This document shows positions 1 through 8,176 of a stretch of 26,285 bases of DNA, in pieces. Position numbers and translations under genes: made by a program. Under the pieces are notes generated by a model that saw nothing but the letters and a program-made list of their open reading frames with translations, was not told where the DNA came from and did no database searches. Source of the stretch: UBA6814 sp040753075 (GTDB lineage: Bacteria; Desulfobacterota; Desulfovibrionia; Desulfovibrionales; Desulfovibrionaceae); assembly GCA_040753075.1 (NCBI GenBank), contig JBFMHA010000050.1, positions 1 to 26,285 on the forward strand, in the 5' to 3' direction. How positions within the stretch are numbered: the first letter of the stretch is position 1; each line of letters starts with the position of its first letter.

Positions 1-2
1 CC

Positions 3-1010
3 AACGCGTTCAATTTCATGAGCCACGAACTGTGGCTCAAGTCCATCATGCGGGAGAGCTTCGGCCGCTACGTGTCCAACGTCATCCGCGACCTCATCCT
101 GGCCGACCCGGAGAACAAGTGGCTCAAGGGTGTGAAGAACGAGGCCACCATCGTCTTCGCCGACGTGCGCGGCTTCACCAAGTACTCCGAGTCCCACGAC
201 CCGGCGGTCATAGTGGAGCAGCTCAACCAGTTCTTCGACGTGGCCGCCAAGCACATCGAGGCCAACGGCGGCTACATCGACAAGTTCATCGGCGACGAGG
301 TGCTGGCGGTGTTCGGCGGCCTGCCCGACTCGGGACCTGACCACCCGCAGCAGGCCATGCGCGCCTGCTGGGCCATGCAGCAGGAGCTCAAGGGCAAGTC
401 CGGCGACAACCCCCTCATGCAGCGGGTGGGCGCATCCATCAACACCGGCACCGTGGTCTCGGGCAACATCGGCTCCGAGGTGCGCATGGAGTACACGGTC
501 ATCGGCGACACGGTGAACGTCTGCTCCCGCCTGAACGGCCTGGCCGACGCCGGCCGCATCGTGCTCAGCGAGTCGTCCTTCGCCAAGCTCAACGACATGG
601 TGGAGGTCACGGAGCTGCAGCCCCAGATGGTCAAGGGCAAGACCAAGCCCCTGCAGGTCTTCGTGGTCGACCGGATGGTGGGAAAGGGCGAGAAGCCCCG
701 GCCGCCCATCCGTTACGCGGGCGAGGCCTCGGCCGGCCCCAAGGCCAAGTCCGGCCCGGAATACATGAAGTGGCTGGCCGAACAGGAGGCCCTGAAGAAG
801 GCCCAGGCCGCCGGCGCGCCGGCCGGACAGGCCGCGCCCAGGCCCGCAGCCCCGGCCCAGGCCGCTCCGGCCGCACGGCCCGCTCCTCCTGCCGCCCCGG
901 CCGCGCCCAAGCCCGCGGCCCCCGCCGCGCCGAAACCTGCCGCCCCGGCCGCGCCCAAGGCCGAGCCTGCCGGCCAACGTCCCCCCGCGCCCCCGAAAAA
1001 AGAGGAGTGA
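3..1010 (+). CDS. Class III adenylate/guanylate cyclase, 5'-truncated by the window edge
   Basis: Makes a cyclic nucleotide, probably cAMP, from NTP. The reading frame is open to the window edge upstream of the first ATG (position 18), so the gene starts outside and its sensor or membrane part is not seen. Numbering from that ATG, the catalytic domain spans about residues 40-220. It has the first metal-binding Asp in FADVRGFT, the second in IGDE with the substrate-selecting Lys just before it (DKFIGDE), and the Asn and Arg of the transition-state site in VNVCSRL. The base-selecting partner position (YTVIGD) is Thr, a Lys/Thr pairing seen in many bacterial adenylate cyclases. A short helical linker (FGRYVSNV) precedes the domain, as in HAMP-linked cyclases. 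The last ~100 residues are a low-complexity Pro/Ala/Lys tail built on APKPAAPA-like repeats. The next gene follows after 4 bases, so they form an operon. The family call is secure; cAMP rather than cGMP is inference. Confidence 0.93.
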   Translation, partial: NAFNFMSHELWLKSIMRESFGRYVSNVIRDLILADPENKWLKGVKNEATIVFADVRGFTKYSESHDPAVIVEQLNQFFDVAAKHIEANGGYIDKFIGDEVLAVFGGLPDSGPDHPQQAMRACWAMQQELKGKSGDNPLMQRVGASINTGTVVSGNIGSEVRMEYTVIGDTVNVCSRLNGLADAGRIVLSESSFAKLNDMVEVTELQPQMVKGKTKPLQVFVVDRMVGKGEKPRPPIRYAGEASAGPKAKSGPEYMKWLAEQEALKKAQAAGAPAGQAAPRPAAPAQAAPAARPAPPAAPAAPKPAAPAAPKPAAPAAPKAEPAGQRPPAPPKKEE

Positions 1011-1014
1011 GCCC

Positions 1015-2016
1015 ATGTCCGCCTCAACCCGCGCCCTGGCCCTGCTGGTCCTGTTCTGCGCCGCGACCCTGCTGTCCGCGTGCGGCGCCAAGACCGGCTC
1101 GGTCCGGACCTACTCGCGCAAGTCCAAGAGCTACGCCGTGGTGGAGACCCGCGCCGGCGACACCGCCGAATCCCTGGCCAACCGCTATCTCAAGGACCCG
1201 GCCAAGGCCTGGGCCATCACCGAGTACAACGGGGTTTCCGAGATCGTCCCCGGCCAGTTCCTGGTGGTGCCCCTGCAGCCGCCGCACAAGGGCGGGCTGG
1301 CCGCGGACGGCCTCCAGGTGGTGCCGGTCCTGGCCTACAGCGCCTTCGCCAAGGCCCCGGGCCAGGGCGTGGCCCTGACCCAGGCGGCCTTCGACGACCA
1401 CCTGCGCTATCTCAAGGACCACGGCTACGTCCCGGTGTCCATCGAAGCCCTCTACAATTTCCTGGAGTTCAAGGAGGACCTTCCGACCAAGGCGGTGGTC
1501 ATCACCATCGACGACACCGGCCAGAACACCTGGGACGTGGCCTACCCGGTGCTCAAGAAATACGGATTCCCGGCCGCGGTGTTCGTGTGCACCGACCTGG
1601 TGACCGGCAAGGAGGGGGCGCTGTCCTGGGACAAGATCAAGGAGATGGGCGCAGACGGCATCTCCATCCAGCACCAGACCAAGACCCTGCGCAACCTGAC
1701 CCGGCGCAAGACCGACGAGACCTTCGAGGACTTCGTGGTGGCCGTGGACCGGGAGATGACCGTGGCCACCCTGGAGCTCAGGGAACGGGCCGGCATCACC
1801 CCGGCCTTCATGGCCTACCCCTACGGCGCCGCCAACGAACTGGTCATCGCGCTGCTGCGCAAGAACGGATTCCGGGGGGCCGTCACCCTGTCCGGCCAGC
1901 CCAACCCCTTCTACACCGACAACTTCCTGGTCAGCCGCAAGCCGGTGACCGCGGACACCACCCTGGACGCCCTGGGCAAGTCCCTCGAAGTGTTCCAGAA
2001 GAGCGAGGTGCAGTGA
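1015..2016 (+). CDS. LysM and polysaccharide-deacetylase-fold lipoprotein, likely altered active site
   Basis: Predicted envelope lipoprotein of 333 aa. The signal peptide ends in the lipobox LSAC with Cys23 as lipidation site. A LysM-type peptidoglycan-binding module covers about residues 40-87 and a NodB-like deacetylase fold about residues 120-315. Motif 1 is kept as TIDDT (Asp166, Asp167), although the usual following Gly is Thr, and motif 3 is kept as YPYG (268-271). Motif 2, normally H-[ST]-x-x-H with two metal-binding His, reads HQTKTL here: one His (220) lies a residue out of register and the second His is replaced by Leu225. The protein may therefore bind glycan without deacetylating it, or use other ligands. 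It lies 4 bases after the cyclase gene, and its TGA overlaps the next ATG by one base, so the three genes are probably co-transcribed. Fold assignment is firm; activity is uncertain. Confidence 0.88.
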   Translation: MSASTRALALLVLFCAATLLSACGAKTGSVRTYSRKSKSYAVVETRAGDTAESLANRYLKDPAKAWAITEYNGVSEIVPGQFLVVPLQPPHKGGLAADGLQVVPVLAYSAFAKAPGQGVALTQAAFDDHLRYLKDHGYVPVSIEALYNFLEFKEDLPTKAVVITIDDTGQNTWDVAYPVLKKYGFPAAVFVCTDLVTGKEGALSWDKIKEMGADGISIQHQTKTLRNLTRRKTDETFEDFVVAVDREMTVATLELRERAGITPAFMAYPYGAANELVIALLRKNGFRGAVTLSGQPNPFYTDNFLVSRKPVTADTTLDALGKSLEVFQKSEVQ

Positions 2017-3236
2017 TGCGCGCCCTTGCCAACCCCCTCGGCCCGGCCCTGTCCCTGTGCCTCGCCCTGGCCGTTCTGGCGGCTCCCGCGCCCGCGCCGG
2101 CCGCCATCCTCCAGGACGTGCAGAAGATCTTCGCGGGGGAGAAGAAGGACCCCTACCAGGCGGTGTTCGAGCGCTTCGTGGAGCAGGCCCGCCTGGACGA
2201 ACAGTCCGGCGACCTGCTGAGCGCCATGGAGAACCTGCGCATCGCCCTGACCATCCAGCGCAGCGACCGGGCCAGCCTGGCCAAGGCCCGGGAGATCAAG
2301 GCCAAGATCGAGGCCGAGGCCGAGACCCACTTCGCGGCGGGCAAGGCGGCCCTGGACAAGGGCGACGGCGGCGCGGCCAAGCGGGAGCTCATCACCTGCC
2401 TGCGCCTGAACCCGGACCACGCCGACGCCTTGAAGCTCCTCAAGGACGCCCTGAACCCGGACGTGTTCACCCACCACCAGGTCAAGGAGGGCGAGACCAT
2501 CGCCTCCCTGGCCAAGAGCGTGTACGAGAACCCCGGGGCCGAGCTTCTCATCACCCGGGTCAACGGCCTGACCATCGCGGACAAGCTCAAGCCCGGCCAG
2601 ACCCTGCGCCTGCCCATCGTGCAGCCGCCCCTGCGCCAGATGCTGGAGCGGGAGATGCTCTTCGCCGCGGCTGAGCCGGGGGCCAAGCCCAAGCAGGAGG
2701 AGGCCAAGGCCGCCGGGCCCGGCGTGGCCTTCGCCGCCACCCCGCCCCCGGCGCCGGCGCAGGTCAACATCGCCCAGCCGGTGGCCGCCGCCCCGGCCGT
2801 GGACGTGGCCCCGCTCCTGTCCATGGCCAAGCTCCAGTTCAGCAACGGCCTGTTCGAGACGGTCATCTCCCTGACCGACGAGGTGCTGGCCGCGGAGCCC
2901 GGCAACTCCGAGGCCACCTCCCTGCAGCAGGACGCCACCTACCAGCTGGGCACGGACCTGGCCAAGCGCGGCTCCAACATCCAGGCGGTCAAGACCCTGA
3001 TGCGCCTGCCCAAGTCCTACAAGGACACCGGCAAGCAGCTGGGCGCCGTGCTCGCGACCCTGCACAAGGCCGCGGAGCCGGTGTACCTGGAAGGCGTGAA
3101 GCACTTCATCGCCGAGGACCTGCAGAGGGCGGTGGAGACCTGGGAGCGCGCCCTGCAGATGGACCCCTGGCACCCCAAGGCCCAAAGCGACCTGCAAAAG
3201 GCCAAGCAGCTCCTGGAGAAGATTCGCGGCGGCTGA
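2016..3236 (+). CDS. Exported LysM/TPR repeat protein
   Basis: A 406-aa protein with a Sec signal peptide: a hydrophobic core at about 10-24 and a likely cleavage after the APAPAPAA run near residue 30. Helical TPR-like repeats follow at about 46-145 (for example the pair around AAKRELITCLRLNPDHADAL). A LysM module lies at about 152-202 (HHQVKEGETIASLA, ending PGQTLRLP). After a Pro/Ala linker at 220-262 there is a second TPR-like block at 264-400. Such proteins act as periplasmic or outer-membrane-associated scaffolds bound to peptidoglycan; no enzymatic motif is visible. The start ATG overlaps the preceding stop codon (TGATG), which implies translational coupling. The LysM here and the LysM in the preceding lipoprotein suggest that both proteins work at the cell wall. 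The exact partner is unknown. Confidence 0.88.
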   Translation: MRALANPLGPALSLCLALAVLAAPAPAPAAILQDVQKIFAGEKKDPYQAVFERFVEQARLDEQSGDLLSAMENLRIALTIQRSDRASLAKAREIKAKIEAEAETHFAAGKAALDKGDGGAAKRELITCLRLNPDHADALKLLKDALNPDVFTHHQVKEGETIASLAKSVYENPGAELLITRVNGLTIADKLKPGQTLRLPIVQPPLRQMLEREMLFAAAEPGAKPKQEEAKAAGPGVAFAATPPPAPAQVNIAQPVAAAPAVDVAPLLSMAKLQFSNGLFETVISLTDEVLAAEPGNSEATSLQQDATYQLGTDLAKRGSNIQAVKTLMRLPKSYKDTGKQLGAVLATLHKAAEPVYLEGVKHFIAEDLQRAVETWERALQMDPWHPKAQSDLQKAKQLLEKIRGG

Positions 3237-3261
3237 TTTGCCGCAAACCTGCATGAAGCAC

Positions 3262-3295
3262 GGGAGGGCGCGCCGGACGCGCCCTCCCTTTTTTT
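3262..3295 (+). terminator. Intrinsic terminator after the cyclase/LysM operon
   Basis: A perfect 11-bp stem (GGGAGGGCGCG, 3262-3272, with its complement at 3278-3288) closes a 5-base loop and is followed by seven T residues (3289-3295). It lies 25 bases after the LysM/TPR stop codon. The opposite strand lacks a T run after the hairpin, so it is a poor terminator for the convergent cytochrome gene. Confidence 0.93.
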
Positions 3296-3305
3296 CCGGA
3301 AAGGC

Positions 3306-3872
3306 CTACTGCTGCGGAATGGAGACGTTGTCGTCGTCGAAATCCCCGGCTTCGGCCGTGCGGTGGCAGGCCGGACAGTTGGCCAGGGACCCGATGGCGG
3401 GCCTCGTCGCCACGTCGGCCGCAAGCTTTCGGTGCTCCCGACGGAAACCAGGCAGGTCGGTGATGCGCAGCGGCAGGTCCCGACCCAGACCGCGGAGCAG
3501 TTCTTCCGACGCCTCGGCTCCGGAGCGGTCCGCGGCCCCGGCCTCCAGGTAGGAGGCCACGCCGGAACGGACCGCGGGATCAAGGTCCACGGGATTTCCG
3601 AAATGGTCGCCCAGGCCGGCCAGGAGCAGCCGCCACGAGCCGGCCGGCAGCAGGCCCGCCGGATAGGCGAAGTGGCAGGCCCCGCAGGCCTCGCGGTAGG
3701 CCGGATCCATCGCCGCGGCCCGGCCGCGCCCTTCCTCCCGGCCGTGCTCCCCGCTCTCGTGGTGCTCCCCGTCCCGGTCGTGGCGGTCGTCCTCCCCATG
3801 GACCGCCAGGACCACTCCTCCGGCAAGGAGCGCCAAGGCCAACCCCACCGCCGCGCAGCGCAGAGTGTTCAT
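3306..3872 (-). CDS. DHC-family dihaem cytochrome c
   Basis: A periplasmic electron carrier of 188 aa with two covalent haem sites. An uncleaved or cleavable N-terminal hydrophobic segment (residues 5-24) is followed by a His/Asp/Glu-rich stretch at about 25-50. The two CxxCH sites are CGACH (63-67) and CPACH (166-170). The surroundings match the dihaem cytochrome c (DHC, Pfam 09626) pattern as I recall it: FAYPAGLLPAGSW after the first haem, GDHFG, EHRKL and, at the end, a GDFDDDNVSIP-like closure. In Rhodobacter DHC is a redox partner of the haem protein SHP; no SHP or cytochrome b gene is in this window. A strong Shine-Dalgarno (AGGAGG) precedes the ATG. The gene is alone, convergent with the LysM operon and divergent from the nucleoside transporter. 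The acidic/His-rich insert could bind metal, but that is a guess. Confidence 0.88.
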   Translation of the reverse strand: MNTLRCAAVGLALALLAGGVVLAVHGEDDRHDRDGEHHESGEHGREEGRGRAAAMDPAYREACGACHFAYPAGLLPAGSWRLLLAGLGDHFGNPVDLDPAVRSGVASYLEAGAADRSGAEASEELLRGLGRDLPLRITDLPGFRREHRKLAADVATRPAIGSLANCPACHRTAEAGDFDDDNVSIPQQ

Positions 3873-3900
3873 GCCCTCCCCTCCTGTCCAGGCGACTAAT

Positions 3901-3928
3901 TTCCTACTTTTTTACTCCATATAGCCAA
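3901..3928 (-). promoter_or_regulatory. Weak candidate promoter for the dihaem cytochrome
   Basis: An AT-rich island in a GC-rich background lies between the divergent cytochrome and transporter genes. On the minus strand TTGGCT (3928-3923) is followed 16 bases later by TAGGAA. Both boxes are poor matches to consensus, so this is only a location guess. Confidence 0.25.
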
Positions 3929-4037
3929 GTCCCTTCCCGGCGTCAAGCCGCGCCTCCGGCGCGAATCACGCCCTCTGGCTGGACAAGCCGGCCGTCTGCG
4001 GGCAATCCAGGGCGGAATATCCTGCGGGAGGCGGACG

Positions 4038-5276
4038 ATGCTGCAGAGCCTGTTGGGGGTGGCGGTGCTGACGGCCCTGGCCTGGGTCCTGTCCGAGGAC
4101 CGGAAGCGTCCGGGCTGGCGGATCGTGGCCGCGGGGCTGGGACTCCAGTTCGCGGTGGCGCTCATCCTGCTCAAGCTGTCCGGAGCCCGGGCCTGCTTCC
4201 TGGGCCTCAACGCCCTGGTGCAGGCCCTGGACGCGGCCACCACGGCGGGCACGTCCTTCGTGTTCGGCTACCTGGGCGGCGGTCCCCTGCCCTTTGCCGA
4301 GCCGTTTCCCGGCGCATCCTTCATCCTGGCCTTCAAGGCCCTGCCCCTGGTCCTGGTGGTGAGCGCGCTCTCCTCGCTGCTCTTCTACTGGCGGGTTATC
4401 CCGGTGGTGGTGCGGGGCATCTCCTGGGGCCTGCAGAAGGCCCTGGGCATCGGCGGCGCGGTGGCGGTGGCGGTGGCGGCCAACGTGTTCGTGGGCATGG
4501 TGGAGGCCCCGCTCCTGGTGCGGCCCTACCTGGCCCGGATGGGCCGCGGCGAACTGTTCATGGTCATGACCAGCGGCATGGCCACCATCGCGGGCACCAT
4601 GATGGCCCTCTACGCCACGGTGCTCTCCCCGGTGATCCCCGACGCGGTGGGGCACATCCTGACGGCCTCGCTCATCAGCGCGCCGGCCGCGGTGATGGTG
4701 GCCGCGCTCCTGGTGCCGGCCGAGGGCGAGCCCACCGGCGGCGGGCTGGCCCCGGAAAGCTCCGCCAGCTCGGCCATGGACGCGGTGACCCGGGGCGCCC
4801 TGGACGGCCTCACCCTGCTCCTCAACATCGTGGCCCTGCTCATCGTGCTGGTGGCCCTGGTGGCCCTGGCCAACATGGGCCTGGCCCTGCTGCCCGACGC
4901 CGGAGACGCGCCGCTCACCCTGCAGCGCATGCTGGGCTGGCTCATGGCCCCGGTGTGCTGGCTCATGGGGGTTCCCTGGTCCGAGGCCGCCATCGCCGGC
5001 GGACTCATGGGCGAGAAGACCATCCTCAACGAGTTCATCGCCTACCTGGACCTGGCCAGGCTCCCGGCCGGGGCGCTGTCCGAACGCAGCCGGCTCATCA
5101 TGACCTACGCCATGTGCGGGTTCGCCAACCTCGGCTCCCTGGGCATCATGCTGGGCGGCCTGTGCGCCATGGCCCCGCAGCGCCGCCCGGAGATCGTGGG
5201 CCTGGGCCTCAAGTCCATCCTCTCCGGCACCCTGGCCACCTGCCTGACCGGAGCGGTGGCCGGCGTGCTGCTCTAA
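4038..5276 (+). CDS. Concentrative nucleoside transporter (NupC/CNT family)
   Basis: Imports nucleosides across the inner membrane using an ion gradient. The 412-aa length and the run of about eight to ten hydrophobic segments fit bacterial CNT proteins. Recognisable CNT signatures are the segment FVFGYLGG near residue 75, FVGMVEAPLLVRPYL near 155, MTSGMATIAGTMMALY near 178, and GEKTILNEFIAYLDL near 325, which holds the Asn-Glu-Phe nucleoside-site motif. The EAP and NEF motifs carry residues that contact substrate in characterised CNTs. A GGGAGG ribosome site lies 8 bases before the ATG. The gene has no obvious partner: PEP synthase follows after 96 bases with its own candidate promoter. The specific nucleoside and the coupling ion cannot be told from sequence alone. 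Confidence 0.92.
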   Translation: MLQSLLGVAVLTALAWVLSEDRKRPGWRIVAAGLGLQFAVALILLKLSGARACFLGLNALVQALDAATTAGTSFVFGYLGGGPLPFAEPFPGASFILAFKALPLVLVVSALSSLLFYWRVIPVVVRGISWGLQKALGIGGAVAVAVAANVFVGMVEAPLLVRPYLARMGRGELFMVMTSGMATIAGTMMALYATVLSPVIPDAVGHILTASLISAPAAVMVAALLVPAEGEPTGGGLAPESSASSAMDAVTRGALDGLTLLLNIVALLIVLVALVALANMGLALLPDAGDAPLTLQRMLGWLMAPVCWLMGVPWSEAAIAGGLMGEKTILNEFIAYLDLARLPAGALSERSRLIMTYAMCGFANLGSLGIMLGGLCAMAPQRRPEIVGLGLKSILSGTLATCLTGAVAGVLL

Positions 5277-5291
5277 AGGAGCGCAACCCCC

Positions 5292-5321
5292 TTTACTTTG
5301 CTCCGGGTTCGGGGGCATTAT
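5292..5321 (+). promoter_or_regulatory. Candidate sigma-70 promoter of PEP synthase
   Basis: TTTACT (5292-5297) and CATTAT (5316-5321) are spaced by 18 bases, in a locally AT-richer patch of the 96-base gap. Each box matches 4 of 6 consensus bases. The predicted start near 5328 gives a leader of about 45 bases containing the GGAGG site. Confidence 0.35.
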
Positions 5322-5372
5322 GGCAGGATAGGAAAACCTCTCCCCCCGCCAGCTCCAACCCCGGAGGACGCC

Positions 5373-7787
5373 ATGAGCGACACCCCCTACGTGCTCTGGT
5401 TCAAGGACCTGACCATCGGCGACGTGCCGGTGGTGGGCGGCAAGACCGCCAGCCTCGGCGAGATGTACAACGCCCTGCGCGGCAAGGGGGTGCGGATCCC
5501 CAACGGGTTCGCCATCACCGCCCACGCCTACCGCCACCTCATGGAGTCCACCGGCGCCATGCAGCGGGTGCGGGACATCCTGGCGGACCTGGACACCTCG
5601 GACATGGAGAACCTGGCCTCCCGCGGCCGGCGCATCCGGGCCCTCATCCGCAGCCTGGAGTTCCCCCCCGACCTGCGCGACGCCATCCTGGCCGCCTACG
5701 GCAAGCTCGGGGAGCAGTACGGCAAGGACGTGGACGTGGCCGTGCGCTCCTCGGCCACGGCCGAGGACCTGCCGGACGCCTCCTTCGCCGGGCAGCAGGA
5801 GACCTACCTGAACATCCACGGCGCGGAGGAGATCATCGAGGCCTGCCAGCGCTGCTTCGCCTCCCTGTTCACCAACCGGGCCATCTCCTACCGGGTGGAC
5901 AAGGGGTTCGACCACTTCTCCATCGCCCTGTCCATCGCGGTGCAGAAGATGGTGCGCTCGGACCTGGCCTGCTCCGGAGTCTTGTTCTCCATCGACACCG
6001 AGAGCGGGTTCAAGGATGCGGTGTACGTGACCGGGGCCTACGGCCTGGGCGAGAACGTGGTGCAGGGCGCGGTGACGCCGGACGAGTGGTACGTGTTCAA
6101 GCCCACCCTGCGCCAGGGGTTCCGGCCCATCATCATGAAGAAGGTGGGGGCCAAGGCCATCAAGATGGTCTACACCACCGACGCCAAGAACCCCACCAAG
6201 AACGTGGCCGTGGACGACGCGGACCGCAGGCTCCTGGTGCTGCACGACGACGAGGTGCTGGAGCTGGCGCGCATGGCCATGACCATCGAGGACCACTACT
6301 CGGACAAGGCCGGGCAGCCCAGGCCCATGGACATCGAATGGGCCAAGGACGGGCTCAGCGGCCGGCTCTACATCGTGCAGGCCCGGCCGGAGACGGTGCA
6401 CTCCCTCAAGGACCTGACCAAGCTCAAGAAGTACGTGCTCAAGGAGAAGGGCGAGGTGGCGGCCGAGGGCAAGGCCGTGGGCGAACTCATCGGCCGGGGC
6501 CGGGCGCACGTGATCAAGGACGCCCAGATGATCGGCGAGTTCAAGCCGGGCGAGGTGCTGGTCACGGACATGACCGACCCGGACTGGGAGCCCATCATGA
6601 AGGTGGCCGCGGCCATCGTGACCAACCGGGGCGGCCGCACCTGCCACGCGGCCATCGTGTCCCGGGAGCTGGGCATCCCCTGCATCGTGGGCTCGGGCGA
6701 CGCCACCCAGCGGGTGCTGGACGGCGCGGACTACACCGTGGACTGCTCCTCGGGCTCCATCGGCTGGGTGTACAAGGGGCTGCTCGCCTTCGAGGTGCAG
6801 GAGACCGACCTCTCGGCCCTGCCGGCCACCCGCACCAAGATCATGATGAACCTGGCCAGCCCGGAGCAGGCCTTCGAGAAGAGCTTCATCCCCAACGGCG
6901 GGGTGGGCCTGGCCCGGGAGGAGTTCATCATCAACGCCTACATCCGCATCCACCCCCTGGCCCTGCTGCGCTTCGACCAGATCAAGGACCGCGCGGTGCG
7001 CGACCAGATCGCGGACCTCACCGTGGGCTACGACGACAAGGCCCGCTACTTCTCGGACAAGCTGGCCGAGGGGGTGGGCATGATCACCGCGGCCTTCCAT
7101 CCCAAGCCGGTCATCGTGCGGCTGTCGGACTTCAAGACCAACGAGTACGCCAACCTCATCGGCGGCAAGGAGTTCGAGCCGCACGAGGAGAACCCCATGA
7201 TCGGCTGGCGGGGGGCCTCGCGCTACTACGCCGAGGCGTACAAGGAGGCCTTCGCCCTGGAGTGCCGGGCCATGCTCAAGATCCGCAACGAGATGGGGCT
7301 GACCAACCTGGAGGTCATGATCCCCTTCGTGCGCACCGTGGAGGAGGCGCGCCAGGTCATGGACACCATGGCCGAGTACGGCCTGCGCCAGGGCGAGAAC
7401 GGGCTCAAGGTCATCGGCATGTGCGAGATCCCCTCCAACGTGATCCTGGCCGAGGAGTTCCTGGACCTGCTGGACGGCTTCTCCATCGGCACCAACGACC
7501 TGACCCAGCTGGTGCTGGGCGTGGACCGCGACTCGGAGCTGGTGGCCCACGTGTACGACGAGCGCAACCCCGCGGTGAAGGAGATGGTGGAGCGGGTCAT
7601 CAAGGTGGCGACCGGCAAGGGCAAGTACATCGGCATCTGCGGCCAGGCCCCCAGCGACTACGTGGAGTTCGCCGAGTTCGTGGTGCAGTGCGGCATCGAG
7701 ACCATGTCCCTGAACCCGGACACCATGATCAAGACCACACTGGCCGTGGCCGAACTGGAGAAGAAGCTGGGCGTCGCGCCGGCGTAG
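5373..7787 (+). CDS. ppsA: Phosphoenolpyruvate synthase
   Basis: Converts pyruvate, ATP and water to PEP, AMP and phosphate, the entry to gluconeogenesis for an organism growing on lactate, pyruvate or other C2/C3 compounds. The 804-aa protein has the full three-part build. The N-terminal ATP-grasp domain begins with VGGKTASLGEM and carries RSSATAEDLPDASFAGQQET. The central swivelling phosphohistidine domain has GGRTCHAAI with catalytic His425. The C-terminal PEP/pyruvate barrel has SIGTNDLTQLVLGVDRD and GICGQAPSDY with catalytic Cys756. Length and motif order match PpsA rather than PPDK, which is longer and has a different swivel signature. The ATG at 5373 is chosen because GGAGG lies 5 bases upstream and the family start aligns there. 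It is probably monocistronic, with a candidate promoter before it and a hairpin after it. Confidence 0.97.
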   Translation: MSDTPYVLWFKDLTIGDVPVVGGKTASLGEMYNALRGKGVRIPNGFAITAHAYRHLMESTGAMQRVRDILADLDTSDMENLASRGRRIRALIRSLEFPPDLRDAILAAYGKLGEQYGKDVDVAVRSSATAEDLPDASFAGQQETYLNIHGAEEIIEACQRCFASLFTNRAISYRVDKGFDHFSIALSIAVQKMVRSDLACSGVLFSIDTESGFKDAVYVTGAYGLGENVVQGAVTPDEWYVFKPTLRQGFRPIIMKKVGAKAIKMVYTTDAKNPTKNVAVDDADRRLLVLHDDEVLELARMAMTIEDHYSDKAGQPRPMDIEWAKDGLSGRLYIVQARPETVHSLKDLTKLKKYVLKEKGEVAAEGKAVGELIGRGRAHVIKDAQMIGEFKPGEVLVTDMTDPDWEPIMKVAAAIVTNRGGRTCHAAIVSRELGIPCIVGSGDATQRVLDGADYTVDCSSGSIGWVYKGLLAFEVQETDLSALPATRTKIMMNLASPEQAFEKSFIPNGGVGLAREEFIINAYIRIHPLALLRFDQIKDRAVRDQIADLTVGYDDKARYFSDKLAEGVGMITAAFHPKPVIVRLSDFKTNEYANLIGGKEFEPHEENPMIGWRGASRYYAEAYKEAFALECRAMLKIRNEMGLTNLEVMIPFVRTVEEARQVMDTMAEYGLRQGENGLKVIGMCEIPSNVILAEEFLDLLDGFSIGTNDLTQLVLGVDRDSELVAHVYDERNPAVKEMVERVIKVATGKGKYIGICGQAPSDYVEFAEFVVQCGIETMSLNPDTMIKTTLAVAELEKKLGVAPA

Positions 7788-7812
7788 GCCGGCCGCGCCC
7801 AGGGGTCCCGCC

Positions 7813-7843
7813 GGGCGGGAGGGGCGGCGCGCCCTTCCCGCCC
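7813..7843 (+). terminator. Hairpin terminator after ppsA
   Basis: A 14-bp stem with one G-T wobble (7813-7826 paired with 7830-7843) and a 3-base loop lies 25 bases after the ppsA stop codon. The tail is T-poor (only TTT a few bases on), so it may need Rho or rely on stem strength alone. Confidence 0.6.
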
Positions 7844-7963
7844 GCTGCGTTTCCGGCCGGGACCCGCACCGTCGCCGCGCGGCAGGACGCCCGCGCAGCT
7901 CCCGGCAGCCGCGCGAGGCCCGGGCTCATGTCTCCCCGGATCGGGGCGCGCTGGGGGGAGGCG

Positions 7964-8176
7964 CTAGGCCTCGACCAGCATGAGCAGGCCCTCCGGGTCG
8001 TAGGACGGGTCCAAAGCGGTCTTGTAGACCCGCAGGGACAGGTAGTGGGCGCATTCCAGGCAGGCCCGCCGGCTGCGGCAGTAGTAGCCCAGGAAGCCCC
8101 GGATGTCGGGATTCTCGCTGCCCTTGAACGTCTGGTGGAAAGGACATTCGGCCTTGTATTCGCACCCGAATTCCAT
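7964..8176 (-). CDS. Small Cys-rich protein, putative metal binding
   Basis: A 70-aa protein with no family I recognise. It has five Cys (5, 11, 33, 39, 42). They fall into two sets of equal spacing: C5-x5-C11-x2-H14 and C33-x5-C39-x2-C42. That pseudo-repeat, with Cys or His at the third place, looks like a zinc or iron-sulfur binding arrangement, but no known motif fits exactly. There is no signal peptide or membrane segment, so it should be cytoplasmic. A clear GGAGG lies 6 bases before the ATG, which supports real translation. It is the last of three minus-strand genes, but a 131-base gap separates it from the hemerythrin gene, so it may have its own promoter. Function unknown. Confidence 0.72.
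   Translation of the reverse strand: MEFGCEYKAECPFHQTFKGSENPDIRGFLGYYCRSRRACLECAHYLSLRVYKTALDPSYDPEGLLMLVEA

Noticed and set aside
890..965. Pro/Ala repeat in the cyclase as a CRISPR or satellite array
   Set aside because: It is an in-frame low-complexity APKPAAPA-type coding repeat with no spacers or regular non-coding unit.
3945..4037. Riboswitch before the nucleoside transporter
   Set aside because: Only a 6-bp hairpin (3949-3963) is visible; no purine-riboswitch core or expression platform could be recognised.
3966..7550. A 1194-codon open frame on the minus strand opposite the transporter and ppsA
   Set aside because: It is the antisense of two clear genes with recognised motifs; its His/Gly/Val/Leu-rich composition is what reverse-strand reading of GC-rich codons gives.
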